Source of the DNA: DATJZH01 sp035499215
GTDB lineage: Bacteria > Actinomycetota > Actinomycetes > Streptosporangiales > Streptosporangiaceae
Direction of reading: 5' to 3'
NCBI GenBank assembly: GCA_035499215.1
Contig: DATJZH010000177.1
Location: 1 to 64,000, forward strand
Length of the DNA: 64,000 bases
Position 1 is the stretch's first letter. Each line of letters opens with the position of its first letter. Shown here piece by piece: positions 17,461 to 26,187 of the stretch. The translations under genes and the position numbers were made by a program. The notes beneath the pieces are model-generated. The model searched no databases. It was not told the origin of the DNA and saw only the letters and a program-made list of their open reading frames with translations.

Positions 17461-19544
17461 TTCTTGCGCCCTCCGTTCGACGATCCGGCGGCAGGCACAA
17501 TCTGGCCAGCCGTATTGCCATGCGGCAGGCCGGGCAGGGTGCCGCCCGGCAGGGCCGCCTTGTGGCCCTCGAGGCCGTAGATGTCATCCCAGATCTGCCG
17601 GACGGCCGGCGCCGAGACGTCTGCGCCGTAACCGGAGTTGGGGATCATCATGACGACGACGTACTTGGGGTTGGCGCACGGCGCGAAGGACGCGAACACC
17701 GACGTTGCCAGGTTGCCTGCCACCTGAGCGGTACCCGTCTTGCCGGCGACGCACACCTTGCTCAGCGGGAACCCGCCGAACGCCCCGGCGGCGGTGCCCT
17801 GCGTCACCACGCCGGCCAGCGCGCTCCTGATGTAGGCCAGCGCCGTCTGGGACACCGGCAGGCGGCGGGCCACCGGCGGGTTGATCTTCTGCACCACGCT
17901 GCCGTCCGGGCCGAGCAGCGCCTCGCCGATCCGCGGGCTGTAAAGCCTGCCGCCGTTGGCGAGCGCCGCGTACGCGCGGGCCAGCTGCACCGGCGTAACG
18001 GACACATAGCCCTGGCCGATCGCCGCGTTCACCGCCTGCCCCGGCGTCCACACATTGCCCGTCTGGCAGTTGTCGTAGTCGATCTGCTGAACGTATGATC
18101 CGTTCGCCCGGCCGTACTTGCACCAGTCCTGCCCGGTATGCGCGTTATCTTTCCAGAAGTAGTACAGCCACTGGCGGGTAGGCACGCTGCCCGGGCTCTG
18201 GCCGGGCAGGTCGATGCCGGTGTCCTTGCCGAATCCCCAGGCCAGTTCCATCTTCTGCATCTCTTGCACCGGCGCATGCGGGCTGGTGACCACATCCGCC
18301 TTCCGGTCATCGCCTTGCCAGATGTCGTAGCCGAAGTTGTAGAAGATCGTGTCGCAGGACAGCACCAGCGCCTGATGCAGGGACATGACGCCGCCGTCGC
18401 CGAAGTCGTTGTTGAAGACGCGGCCGCCCACGTTCACCGAAGCCGGGCAGTCGTAGCTGCCGTACAGCGAGTATCCCGCGGCCACCGCGGCGGCGGCGGT
18501 GGTCACCTTCCAGGTCGAGCCGGGCGCGTACTGACCCTGGGTCGCGCGGTTCAGGATCGGCTCTCCCTGACTGCTCCCGAAAAGGCTCCGGTACTCGCCG
18601 GCGGAGATACCGCCGGTCCAGACGCTCGGGTCGTAGGTCGGGTAACTTGCCATGGCGACGATCCGGCCAGTGGTGGTCATAACGACCGCGGCGCCGGTGG
18701 TGGCCCTGGCGTTGCCCTCAGCCTGCGTCTTCAGGATTGCCTGCGTCAGCACTTTCTCCGCGTCCTGCTGAAGCTGAGCGTTGATGCTGGTCACCAGGTC
18801 ATCGCCGGCTCTCGGCTTGACCCGCTTGATTGTCTGCGTGACCTGGCCGCCTGCGTTCACCGCGACCTCCTGCTGGCCCGGCTGTCCGCGCAGCTGACGG
18901 TCGTACTGCTGCTCGAGGCCTGACTGGCCGACGAGGTCCACGCTGGAGATGCCGGTTACCGGAGCCCCGAGATTCTTGACCTCCTGCGACGTGATCGGCT
19001 GCAGGTACCCCAGAACCTGCGCCGCGGCCGACGATACCGGCTGCGCGTAGTGCGTGATCGGCTGGACCTCCGCGGTGACACCGGGGAATTCCCGCTGGCT
19101 TTCCAGCACCTGAAGCGCCACCTTGGCCGGCACGTCCTGGGCGACCGGAATGGGCTGATACGGCGACCCGGGCCAGCAAGGCTGCGGCACGCCAGCCGTG
19201 CACAGGCGCACCTTCTCCGTCATGACCGAGTCCCGGATTCCGAGCAGGCCGGCGAGCCTCTTCATCTCGGCCGCTCCCCCGTCGGGCTGCTGGGACAGCT
19301 TGGCCATGTTGACCGAGACGACCATCGACGACTGGCTGTCCACCATGGGAGCGCCGGTGTCATCGAGTATCTGCCCGCGCACCGACGGCTGGATCACGTT
19401 CCTGACCCGGTCCTGGTTGGCCAGCGCGACGTAGGAGGCATGCGTCGGCACCTGGAGGTACCAGACCCTGGCGCCCAGGCCGAGCAGCAGCCCCGCCAGG
19501 ACTAGGTACAGCACAGCGAGCCGCCGCCGGGATGCGGGGATCAT
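17457..19544 (-). CDS. mrdA: penicillin-binding protein 2 (elongasome transpeptidase)
   Basis: This 695-residue class B PBP has one N-terminal membrane segment (LAVLYLVLAGLLLGLGARVW) and a pedestal/dimerisation domain (about 40-290). The transpeptidase domain has the catalytic motif STWK (Ser at about 343), the second motif SCD in LVLSCDTIFYN, and KTG (Lys at about 602). It cross-links peptidoglycan with RodA in the MreB-guided elongation complex. The ATG at 19544 overlaps the mreD stop as ATGA and fixes the start; longer in-frame sequence upstream is mreD coding sequence in another frame. The C-terminal tail is Gly/Pro/Asn-rich. Confidence 0.95.
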   Translation of the reverse strand: MIPASRRRLAVLYLVLAGLLLGLGARVWYLQVPTHASYVALANQDRVRNVIQPSVRGQILDDTGAPMVDSQSSMVVSVNMAKLSQQPDGGAAEMKRLAGLLGIRDSVMTEKVRLCTAGVPQPCWPGSPYQPIPVAQDVPAKVALQVLESQREFPGVTAEVQPITHYAQPVSSAAAQVLGYLQPITSQEVKNLGAPVTGISSVDLVGQSGLEQQYDRQLRGQPGQQEVAVNAGGQVTQTIKRVKPRAGDDLVTSINAQLQQDAEKVLTQAILKTQAEGNARATTGAAVVMTTTGRIVAMASYPTYDPSVWTGGISAGEYRSLFGSSQGEPILNRATQGQYAPGSTWKVTTAAAAVAAGYSLYGSYDCPASVNVGGRVFNNDFGDGGVMSLHQALVLSCDTIFYNFGYDIWQGDDRKADVVTSPHAPVQEMQKMELAWGFGKDTGIDLPGQSPGSVPTRQWLYYFWKDNAHTGQDWCKYGRANGSYVQQIDYDNCQTGNVWTPGQAVNAAIGQGYVSVTPVQLARAYAALANGGRLYSPRIGEALLGPDGSVVQKINPPVARRLPVSQTALAYIRSALAGVVTQGTAAGAFGGFPLSKVCVAGKTGTAQVAGNLATSVFASFAPCANPKYVVVMMIPNSGYGADVSAPAVRQIWDDIYGLEGHKAALPGGTLPGLPHGNTAGQIVPAAGSSNGGRKK

Positions 19545-21226
19545 CGGAAGCCTCCCGTCCGGCTGCTGCCGATCCGCCAGACGGCCGAGCGGCCGCCCCG
19601 CCGGCGGCGGGTCCATAGCGACAGGACCGACCGGCGGCCGGACTGCAGCCGCGCCATCTTGCCGCGCCGTGAGCCGCCCGCGCCGGGCCGGAAGCCGGGC
19701 CCCCCGGTCGTCGCGGCCGAGCCCCGCTGACGCGCCCGGAATCGCGGCGCCGCCGGCCGCGAGGTCGTGAAGACACGCCGGCCGCGCGGCAGCACCCCGC
19801 CCGGTGCCCGGCCGCCGACCGCGCCGTCACGGCGGCGGCCCGCCCGCAGCCGCAGGCTGACCGGCCGGCCCGTGAGCGTCCCGCGGGCGGGCCGGCCGCG
19901 TCCGCCGGCCGCCAGCCGGCCAGCAGAGCCGGACCCGGACCGGAACGCCGAGGGACGCAGCGACGAGGCACCCGACCGGAACGAGGGGCCCGGCCGGAAC
20001 GCCGAGGGACCCGACCGGAACGAGGGGCCCGGCCGGAACGCCGCAGGGCGCAGCGACGGACCTGACCGGAACGAGGGACCGCGGCCAGAGCCGAAACGAT
20101 GTCCAGACGAGGGACCGCGCCGGACGCCGGGACTGTACCCGAGGGAAGGACCGTGCCGGAAGGAAGGACCGCGCGCGGAGCGGCTGGCGGCGCCCGGCTG
20201 CGTACCCGGACGGCGCTGCCCCGAGGACCAGCTTCCTGCGCCGGGCCGCGCGCTGCCCGCGGAGAAGGCGATGTGCGGCAGGCCCGGGCGAGTTTGCCTG
20301 CCGCGGCCGGCGACTGGCCGTCCCGTGCCCCGCTTCGCGGCGAGCCGCAGGTTGACCGGGCGGGCCAGCCGGCGGGAGCCATGACTCCTGCGAGCGGCGG
20401 TCCCGGCGACTCCGCTGCCCGGCGACAGGTGCAGCGGCACGGCGGCGCGGTATCCGGTAGCCGGCCCGTGCCAGGAAGGCGGCCTGCGGCCGATCCAGCC
20501 GTCGCCGGGCCGCACCGACTTCTCGCCCAGCCGCAGGCCGCGCTTGGCCGACTTCCTGGCCGCGCGCGCGGACACTGGCCCAGCCAGCCAGCCGACGCCG
20601 CCGAGCAAGCCGGCACCGCTCGACAGGCCCACGGTGCCGCCGCCCGCTGCCGCGCCGCCGGGGGCTGCCTGCGACCGCGGCGAGCCGCCAGGGCGCGCGG
20701 AGTCGCGGGTTCCCTGCGCCTGCCGGCCGACGGCCCACCGGCTCACCGCCACGATCGCCGCCAGCACGAACGAGCTGATCAGGACGTCATACAGCACTGA
20801 GCTCGGCAGCACCTGCCGCACCGAGGCCAGGCTTACCCCGGACGGGTCCAGCGCGACGCTTAGCCCGGCGGACAGCACCTCGCCGGCCGCGGCGGCGGCG
20901 GCGGCGCAGATGAGCGCCGGCAAGGACAGCCGGGCGGGCCGGCCGAGCGTTCCGCGCAGCTTCCCGCAGGCATACCCGACAACGCAGAACACCAGCGCAT
21001 ACTCACCGATCAGCTGGCTGCCGGGCGGCGCCAGGTCCAGGCAGAGCCCGGCGCAGAAGCCGGTGATCGCGCCGGGCACCGGACCGCCGCACATCGCCAG
21101 CGCGATGACGACCAGCAGCACGAGGTCGGGCGAGCCGCCGCCGGGCAGCGGCAGCCGGTTGATGACCGTCAGCTGAAGCACCACGGCAAGAGCTACCAGG
21201 ATGGCCGACAGGGCAGCACGCCGCAC
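19541..21226 (-). CDS. mreD: MreD with a roughly 380-residue basic repeat extension
   Basis: Residues 1 to about 175 are a normal MreD: five or six membrane segments, with VINRLPLPGGGSPDLVLL, CGGPVPGAITGFCAGLCLDL and YALVFCVVGYACGKL. A usual MreD stops there. This one continues for about 380 residues that are extremely rich in Arg, Gly, Ser and Pro, including tandem units of the type FRPGPSFRSGPSA and RG/RR clusters. The tail should be cytoplasmic, disordered and highly positive. The frame is supported by unbroken high GC3 and by the ATGA overlap with pbp2. The start is GTG at 21226, one base after the mreC stop. Function of the tail is unknown; binding to nucleic acid, acidic lipid or MreB is possible. 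Confidence 0.85.
   Translation of the reverse strand: MRRAALSAILVALAVVLQLTVINRLPLPGGGSPDLVLLVVIALAMCGGPVPGAITGFCAGLCLDLAPPGSQLIGEYALVFCVVGYACGKLRGTLGRPARLSLPALICAAAAAAAGEVLSAGLSVALDPSGVSLASVRQVLPSSVLYDVLISSFVLAAIVAVSRWAVGRQAQGTRDSARPGGSPRSQAAPGGAAAGGGTVGLSSGAGLLGGVGWLAGPVSARAARKSAKRGLRLGEKSVRPGDGWIGRRPPSWHGPATGYRAAVPLHLSPGSGVAGTAARRSHGSRRLARPVNLRLAAKRGTGRPVAGRGRQTRPGLPHIAFSAGSARPGAGSWSSGQRRPGTQPGAASRSARGPSFRHGPSLGYSPGVRRGPSSGHRFGSGRGPSFRSGPSLRPAAFRPGPSFRSGPSAFRPGPSFRSGASSLRPSAFRSGSGSAGRLAAGGRGRPARGTLTGRPVSLRLRAGRRRDGAVGGRAPGGVLPRGRRVFTTSRPAAPRFRARQRGSAATTGGPGFRPGAGGSRRGKMARLQSGRRSVLSLWTRRRRGGRSAVWRIGSSRTGGFR
19935..20100. repeat. 39-bp tandem repeats in the mreD tail
   Basis: Units beginning CCGACCGGAACGAGGGG recur with a 39-base period (for example from 19972 and 20011), with shorter derivatives on both sides. 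They encode 13-residue steps of the basic tail. The period keeps the frame. These are coding repeats, not a CRISPR array: there are no unique spacers. Confidence 0.8.
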
Positions 21227-21227
21227 C

Positions 21228-22220
21228 TCAGCCCCCCGTGCTCGGCGAGGTCACCGGTACCGCCGAGACCGATGGTGCTGGCGCCGTCCCCGTCCGGGCA
21301 GCTCTGGGCGTTACCGTCACGGTGACGGTGGGCGTCGGGCGGGCGGCCGGACTCGGCGGCAGCACGGAGAACCGCGGGTTATGACTCGGCGGCGCGATCA
21401 CGATGCCGACCACGCCGAGCGCGCCGAAGTCGACGTAGGGCCGGACGAGCGCGAGCGGAGTCAGCGATCCTGCCTTGTTCTGCACCGAGGCGATTGCCCC
21501 GACCGGAACGCCCGGCACGTACGGCCGGTCCCTGACCGACGCCGATGTGACCAGCTGCTGGCCGGCCTTGAGCACCGCCCCGGTGTCCAGCACCTGCAGC
21601 TTCAGCTGCTGTGATCCCGCGCTCTTGCCCTGCCCGGTCACCCAGCCGACGTCTCCGCTGGGCGCGAGCCGGACGCCGACGACCGAGCCGGGACCGGTGG
21701 CCAGCTGCACTGTGGCTGTCTGCGCGGTCACCGAGACGACCTCGCCCACCAGGCCCTGTCCGTTCAGCACTGTCTCCTGCGGCTGCACGCCGTCCCTGCT
21801 GCCCGCGTCCAGAGTCACGGTCTGCTGATACCCCTGGCCGGTTGCGATCACGCTGGCGGCCACCACCCGGTAGCCGCCCTTGCCCGACAGCTGCAGCAGC
21901 CTGGAGAGCTGAGCGTAGTCGGCCCGGTTCAGCATGGCGTGGCTGAGGGCTGCCCGGAGCCTGACGATCTGCTCCTCCAGCGCCGTCACCTGCGCACTGC
22001 TGCCCGAGCCGGCCCGGCTGGTGAAGAAGCCGGTCACCGGGCTGGTGACCGCGCTCGCGGCACTCTCGATGCCGCCGAACACCGAGTCGGAGACGCGCCG
22101 GATCCCGCTCAGCGCGGACGAGCCGCCATCCTGGTAGTTGATCGTGATGAGCCCGAGCGCAGCGACCAGGAGCACGCCAAGCACCATGCGGGTCCGCCGC
22201 GTGTCGTGCACTGCGATCAC
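21228..22220 (-). CDS. mreC: rod shape-determining protein MreC
   Basis: This 330-residue bitopic protein has an N-terminal membrane anchor (MVLGVLLVAALGLITINY), a coiled-coil stretch (VTALEEQIVRLRAALSHAML) and the two-lobed beta-rich MreC domain (YRVVAASVIATGQGYQQTVTLDAG, GLVGEVVSVTAQTATVQL). MreC links MreB filaments to PBP2 and RodA outside the membrane. The last 60 residues are Pro/Thr/Val-rich and probably disordered. The GTG start at 22220 lies 90 bases after mreB. It lies between mreB and mreD in the standard operon order. Confidence 0.95.
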   Translation of the reverse strand: MIAVHDTRRTRMVLGVLLVAALGLITINYQDGGSSALSGIRRVSDSVFGGIESAASAVTSPVTGFFTSRAGSGSSAQVTALEEQIVRLRAALSHAMLNRADYAQLSRLLQLSGKGGYRVVAASVIATGQGYQQTVTLDAGSRDGVQPQETVLNGQGLVGEVVSVTAQTATVQLATGPGSVVGVRLAPSGDVGWVTGQGKSAGSQQLKLQVLDTGAVLKAGQQLVTSASVRDRPYVPGVPVGAIASVQNKAGSLTPLALVRPYVDFGALGVVGIVIAPPSHNPRFSVLPPSPAARPTPTVTVTVTPRAARTGTAPAPSVSAVPVTSPSTGG

Positions 22221-22310
22221 CTCGTCCGCGCCGCGTCAGGCGGCGCCTGCGCTGACGCCATCCGCCTGCTGCCCTGGCCGAATAACTGCCCGGTAACCGG
22301 GTTGCCGATG

Positions 22311-23342
22311 CTAGCGGCGGTATTCGGGTACGAGGACCTCGCGCAGCGTGTCGAAATCCTCGACGCATTTGCCGGTGCCAAGGGCTACCGAGTCGAGCGG
22401 ATTGTCGGCTAGGTGGATGGGCATGCCGGTCTCCTCGCGCAGCCGCTCGTCCAGGCGGCGCAGCAATGCGCCGCCGCCGGTCAGCACGATGCCCCGGTCC
22501 ATGACGTCGCCGGCCAGCTCGGGCGGGCATTTGTCCAGCGTGCTCGTGACCGCCTCCACGATCACGCTCAGCGGCTCCTCGATGGCGCGGCGGATTTCCT
22601 CAGCCGAGATGACAATGGTCTTGGGCAGCCCGCTCACCAGGTCCCGGCCCCTGATCTCCGCGTTCGGCTCGTCTGACTGCGGGTACGCAGAGCCGAGCGC
22701 CATCTTGATCTCCTCGGCGGTGCGCTCGCCGAGCATCAGCGAGTACTCCTTCTTGCCGAAATGGATGATCGCCTGATCCAGCTCGTCCCCGCCGACGCGG
22801 ATCGACTGCGACGTTACGATCCCGCCGAGCGAGATCACCGCTACCTCGGTCGTGCCGCCGCCTATGTCCACGACCATGTTGCCGGTCGGCTCGTTGACGG
22901 GCAGCCCGGCGCCGATCGCCGCGGCCATCGGCTCCTCGATGATGTAGACGCGGCGGGCGCCGGCCTGGTGGCCGGCCTCCTTAACTGCGCTCTGCTCCAC
23001 CCCGGTGATACCGCTCGGCACCGCCACGACAAGCCGCGGCTTGGCCAGGTGGCTGCGGCGGTGCACCTTCTGGATGAAGTACCTGAGCATCCGCTCGGTC
23101 ACGTCGAAGTCCGCGATGACGCCGTCCTTGAGCGGGCGGACGGCGACAATGTTACCGGGCGTCCTGCCGATCATGCGTTTGGCCTCTAGCCCCACGGCCA
23201 CGACCTGCCCGGTATTGGTGTTCAGCGCAACGACAGACGGCTCGTTCAGCACGATCCCCCGGCCCCTGACGTAGACCAGGGTGTTGGCGGTGCCAAGGTC
23301 GACGGCCATGTCACGGCCGAGAAAGGCAAGCGCGTTGCTCAT
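22311..23342 (-). CDS. mreB: actin-like rod shape protein MreB
   Basis: This 343-residue MreB has all actin-fold phosphate motifs: [20 protein letters not shown] at the N-terminus, [19 protein letters not shown], and [18 protein letters not shown]. It polymerises under the membrane and guides lateral or spore wall synthesis by the genes that follow. The ATG at 23342 overlaps the stop of a short upstream reading frame (ATGA), and its own Shine-Dalgarno site is poor (GGAAGG 12 bases away), so coupling to that frame is possible. The ndk gene that often lies near this junction in actinobacteria is absent. Confidence 0.97.
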   Translation of the reverse strand: MSNALAFLGRDMAVDLGTANTLVYVRGRGIVLNEPSVVALNTNTGQVVAVGLEAKRMIGRTPGNIVAVRPLKDGVIADFDVTERMLRYFIQKVHRRSHLAKPRLVVAVPSGITGVEQSAVKEAGHQAGARRVYIIEEPMAAAIGAGLPVNEPTGNMVVDIGGGTTEVAVISLGGIVTSQSIRVGGDELDQAIIHFGKKEYSLMLGERTAEEIKMALGSAYPQSDEPNAEIRGRDLVSGLPKTIVISAEEIRRAIEEPLSVIVEAVTSTLDKCPPELAGDVMDRGIVLTGGGALLRRLDERLREETGMPIHLADNPLDSVALGTGKCVEDFDTLREVLVPEYRR

Positions 23343-23593
23343 GTGGGACGAAGACCTTCCAAAATGGTTCGACCGGGTGATCCGTATTGCCGCACGTCAG
23401 ATTCCCCCTGGCAACCCCGTGCTCCGTTCATCGGCCAGCGCACGGCTGTCTCGATGACGTACGGAATGCCGTTCGTGAACTCCCCGTCGGCGCGGTGCCG
23501 GGCACCGGACCGGTGCACTGCGTCGTCCTGCATCTGCTCCAACGCCCGGCCGCCCCTGATGGTGCCAGGATGGGGTGGAAGCGCTGGGGACAA
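23339..23593 (-). CDS. possible 84-codon leader reading frame before mreB
   Basis: A TTG at 23593 is preceded by a near-perfect ribosome site, AAGGAGG (23598-23604, 4-base spacing). The frame runs to a TGA that overlaps the mreB ATG as ATGA. The product (for example [19 protein letters not shown]) matches no family I know and GC3 falls towards the end, so it may be a translated leader rather than a functional protein. Its arrangement would couple mreB translation to it. The remaining 157 bases back to the DUF4233 stop should hold the operon promoter; I see no clear hexamers. Confidence 0.35.
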   Translation of the reverse strand: MSPALPPHPGTIRGGRALEQMQDDAVHRSGARHRADGEFTNGIPYVIETAVRWPMNGARGCQGESDVRQYGSPGRTILEGLRPT

Positions 23594-23750
23594 TAAACCT
23601 CCTTCACCTGAGGCGACCACATGCTCGCCCGCAGTAAACGGGCGAGGCCGAAACTCACCCGCAGCTAGAGCCTACAGGCCGTCGCGGCGCAGCGGCAGGG
23701 AAGGCACGCCGCTATCTGGTCACGCGATCGCCGCTGCCGCCGGCGACCGG

Positions 23751-24068
23751 CTAGGTGACCCGCTCCCAGCGGTAGCCAAGCAGGATTCCGATGATCCACA
23801 ACGCCGCGAAAATGGCACCAAGAAAATACATAACGGGCACTATCGCGCCAGCCGCGATCACCAGGAGCTGCAGCAGGCTCCCTCCCACCAGCGTCCAGCT
23901 GAGCCGCTTCCTGGCCAGCACGGCTAGCAGCACCGCAGCGACGGCCGCGCCGCCGCCCGCGATGCCGGCCGCCCGCGGCGAGGCGCGGCTGATCTGCACG
24001 GCCACGGGGATCGAGAGTCCGATCACGATCGCTTCCATGAGAAGGACCGTCGCGCATAGCCGCTTCAC
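23751..24068 (-). CDS. DUF4233 small membrane protein
   Basis: This 105-residue protein has four predicted membrane segments (VLLMEAIVIGLSIPVAV; IAGGGAAVAAVLLAVLA; WTLVGGSLLQLLVIAAGAIVP; MYFLGAIFAALWIIGILLGY) and a short cytoplasmic end with YRWERVT. It is the DUF4233 protein that follows folC throughout actinobacteria; its function is unknown. The GTG start at 24068 overlaps the folC stop (GTGA). Usually ndk comes next; here the gap before mreB follows. Confidence 0.9.
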   Translation of the reverse strand: MKRLCATVLLMEAIVIGLSIPVAVQISRASPRAAGIAGGGAAVAAVLLAVLARKRLSWTLVGGSLLQLLVIAAGAIVPVMYFLGAIFAALWIIGILLGYRWERVT

Positions 24069-25561
24069 TCGCTGTCTGCCGCGACGTCCGGGCGGCCAGC
24101 CAGCAGCAGCCGCGCATCACCCGCCGTCACCACCGAGCCGGCGATCAGCACGGCGGCGCCGCCGGGAGCCCCGATGTCACGGCCGGCTGCGCCCGCCGGC
24201 TCGTCGGCCAGCGCCACGGCGATGTCGATCGCATCATCCAGCCTGGCCGCGACGGTGACCCGGTCCGCGCTGAACACGGCGCTGGCGAGCTCGCCGAGTT
24301 TCTCCGCGGCCATCGACCGCGACGAGGAATTGCGGGTGACCACCAGCTGGTCCGCCACCGGCTCCAGCTCGTCCAAGATCCCCGGCACGTCCTTGTCCTC
24401 GCTGACCGCCAGGATGGCGACCAGCGAGGAGAAGGAGAACGCCTCGGTCAGCGCCGCGACGGTGGCCGCCATCCCGGCCGGATTGTGCGCGGCGTCGAGT
24501 ATCACCGCCGGGCCGCGCCGGACGATCTCCAGACGGCCGGGCGACGACATCGTGCGGAAGGCCTCGCGCACCAGAGCCGGATCGAGCGGGCCGAGCCGCT
24601 GCCGCGAGATGGCCGGCTCCGCCTGCTTAGCCGCGCCCGGCACTGGCCCGGTCGCGCCGGGCTGGCCGGCCTCGCTCTCGAGCCGGCCAGGCCCCGGCGT
24701 GGCCGGTGCGGCGCCGGCGAATGCCTCTACGGCCGCCAGCGCGCAGGCGGCGTTTTCCGCCTGGTGCGCACCGAACAGCGGCAGGAAGAGCTCGTCGTAG
24801 TCACCGAGCAGACCGCGGATCGCCAGCTGCTGCCCGCCCAGGGCCAGCTCGCGGCTGAGTATCCCGAATTCCAGTCCCTCTCGGGCCACGGCGGCGCCGA
24901 CCTCGGCGGACCGGCGCAGCAGCGCTGCGGCGGCGCCCGGCGGCTGCCGGCCGAGCACCGCGACCGCGCCGGGCTTGATGATCCCCGCCTTGTCGGCTGC
25001 GATCGCCTCCACCGTGCTGCCCAGGTAGCGCTGGTGGTCGATGGAGACCGGGGTTACCACGGCGACAGCGCCGTCGGCGACGTTGGTGCTGTCCCACGTG
25101 CCGCCCATGCCGACCTCGATCACGGCGACATCGACCGGGGCGTCGGCGAATACGGCGAATGCCATGCCGACGAAGACCTCGAAGAACGACAGCCGGACCG
25201 GCTGGCCGGAGTCCACCACGCCCAGGTAAGGCTCGATCTCCTCGTATGCCTCGACGAAGCGGCCGGCGCTGAGCGGCTGGCCGTCCACGCAGATCCGCTC
25301 GCGCATTGAGGACAGATGCGGGCTGGTGAACAGGCCGGTCCGCAGGCCGCGGGCCCGCAGCAGGGTCTCCGTCATCCGCGCCGTGGACGTCTTGCCGTTC
25401 GTGCCGGTGATGTGGATGACCGGAAAAGCACGCTGCGGGTCGCCGAGCAGCGTGACCAGCGCCCTGATCCGGTCCAGAGACGGCTCAATGGAATGCTCTG
25501 GCCGCCGCGCGAGGATGGCGGCCTTGATCCGCGGCAGCCGGCCGCGGGCATCGCCGGTCAT
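24065..25561 (-). CDS. folC: bifunctional dihydrofolate / folylpolyglutamate synthase
   Basis: This 498-residue Mur-ligase-like enzyme adds glutamate to dihydropteroate and to folates in the cytosol. Its markers are the P-loop HITGTNGKTSTARMTETLL, FTSPHLSSMRERI, the EVGMGGTWDSTN segment and the C-terminal domain motif ILDAAHNPAGM. An insert of roughly 40 residues rich in Ala, Gly and Pro lies around residues 285-325 and probably forms a loop. The ATG at 25561 starts 60 bases after the stop of the PNPOx-like gene. It is coupled to DUF4233 by a four-base overlap. Confidence 0.95.
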   Translation of the reverse strand: MTGDARGRLPRIKAAILARRPEHSIEPSLDRIRALVTLLGDPQRAFPVIHITGTNGKTSTARMTETLLRARGLRTGLFTSPHLSSMRERICVDGQPLSAGRFVEAYEEIEPYLGVVDSGQPVRLSFFEVFVGMAFAVFADAPVDVAVIEVGMGGTWDSTNVADGAVAVVTPVSIDHQRYLGSTVEAIAADKAGIIKPGAVAVLGRQPPGAAAALLRRSAEVGAAVAREGLEFGILSRELALGGQQLAIRGLLGDYDELFLPLFGAHQAENAACALAAVEAFAGAAPATPGPGRLESEAGQPGATGPVPGAAKQAEPAISRQRLGPLDPALVREAFRTMSSPGRLEIVRRGPAVILDAAHNPAGMAATVAALTEAFSFSSLVAILAVSEDKDVPGILDELEPVADQLVVTRNSSSRSMAAEKLGELASAVFSADRVTVAARLDDAIDIAVALADEPAGAAGRDIGAPGGAAVLIAGSVVTAGDARLLLAGRPDVAADSE

Positions 25562-25621
25562 GGCATCGTGCGGCTGGCAGCGGTCACCATCGCAGCCTAC
25601 TCAGGCCGGAGCCGGCCCGCC

Positions 25622-26074
25622 CTAACCGGGCGAGGAGATCGTTCCCGGGGTGCACCGCCCGTTGATCGAGGTGGGACGCACCCGGACCCAGTAGGGACGT
25701 TCGACGGCGGTGGCCCAGGGGTCCAGGCCGAGCAAGCTGAGCCGCTGGATCTCAGCCTCCTCGTACACCAGCGCGGCGCGGCCGGTCACCACCACACTCC
25801 ACCCGGACCGGGTCCGCTTATCGTAGTCGTCGGCCTCGAACGTGACGCGGTCTTGCTCTCCGGCCGCGGTGAGCTTCGAGCCGCTGGCCGTGCGGAAGAT
25901 CACATCCTGCCCGTCCATGACGTGGTTCACCGGCAGGATCACGACCTCGCCGTCTGCGCAGAAGCCGATCCGGCCCAGCGGGACCGAGGCGAGCAGCCGC
26001 AGGCACGCGTCAAACGGCAGAGTCTCAAGCCCGGCATGGTCAAGCCCGGAATCGTCGATCGAGTTCGCAGGCAT
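25622..26074 (-). CDS. pyridoxamine 5'-phosphate oxidase-like flavin-binding protein
   Basis: This 150-residue split beta-barrel protein has ACLRLLASVPLGRIGFCADG and VILPVNHVMDGQDVIFRTASGSKL, the pattern of small FMN- or F420-binding proteins. Such proteins often reduce unsaturated substrates or act as stress-related flavoproteins. It resembles single-domain actinobacterial members close to DosR-type regulons, but the substrate is unknown. It lies between valS and folC, where those two genes are usually adjacent, so it looks like an insertion into the operon. The ATG at 26074 is the first start. Confidence 0.85.
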   Translation of the reverse strand: MPANSIDDSGLDHAGLETLPFDACLRLLASVPLGRIGFCADGEVVILPVNHVMDGQDVIFRTASGSKLTAAGEQDRVTFEADDYDKRTRSGWSVVVTGRAALVYEEAEIQRLSLLGLDPWATAVERPYWVRVRPTSINGRCTPGTISSPG

Positions 26075-26187
26075 TTCACCCTCCGCTCGGGTGGGCCGCT
26101 CGCCCGACCAGCCGGGCGGCCCTTTCGGCAGGATCGGGAACTCCTCCGAGCCTATTGCACCAGCGCTGCGGCGAAGGCCTCGGAGCT

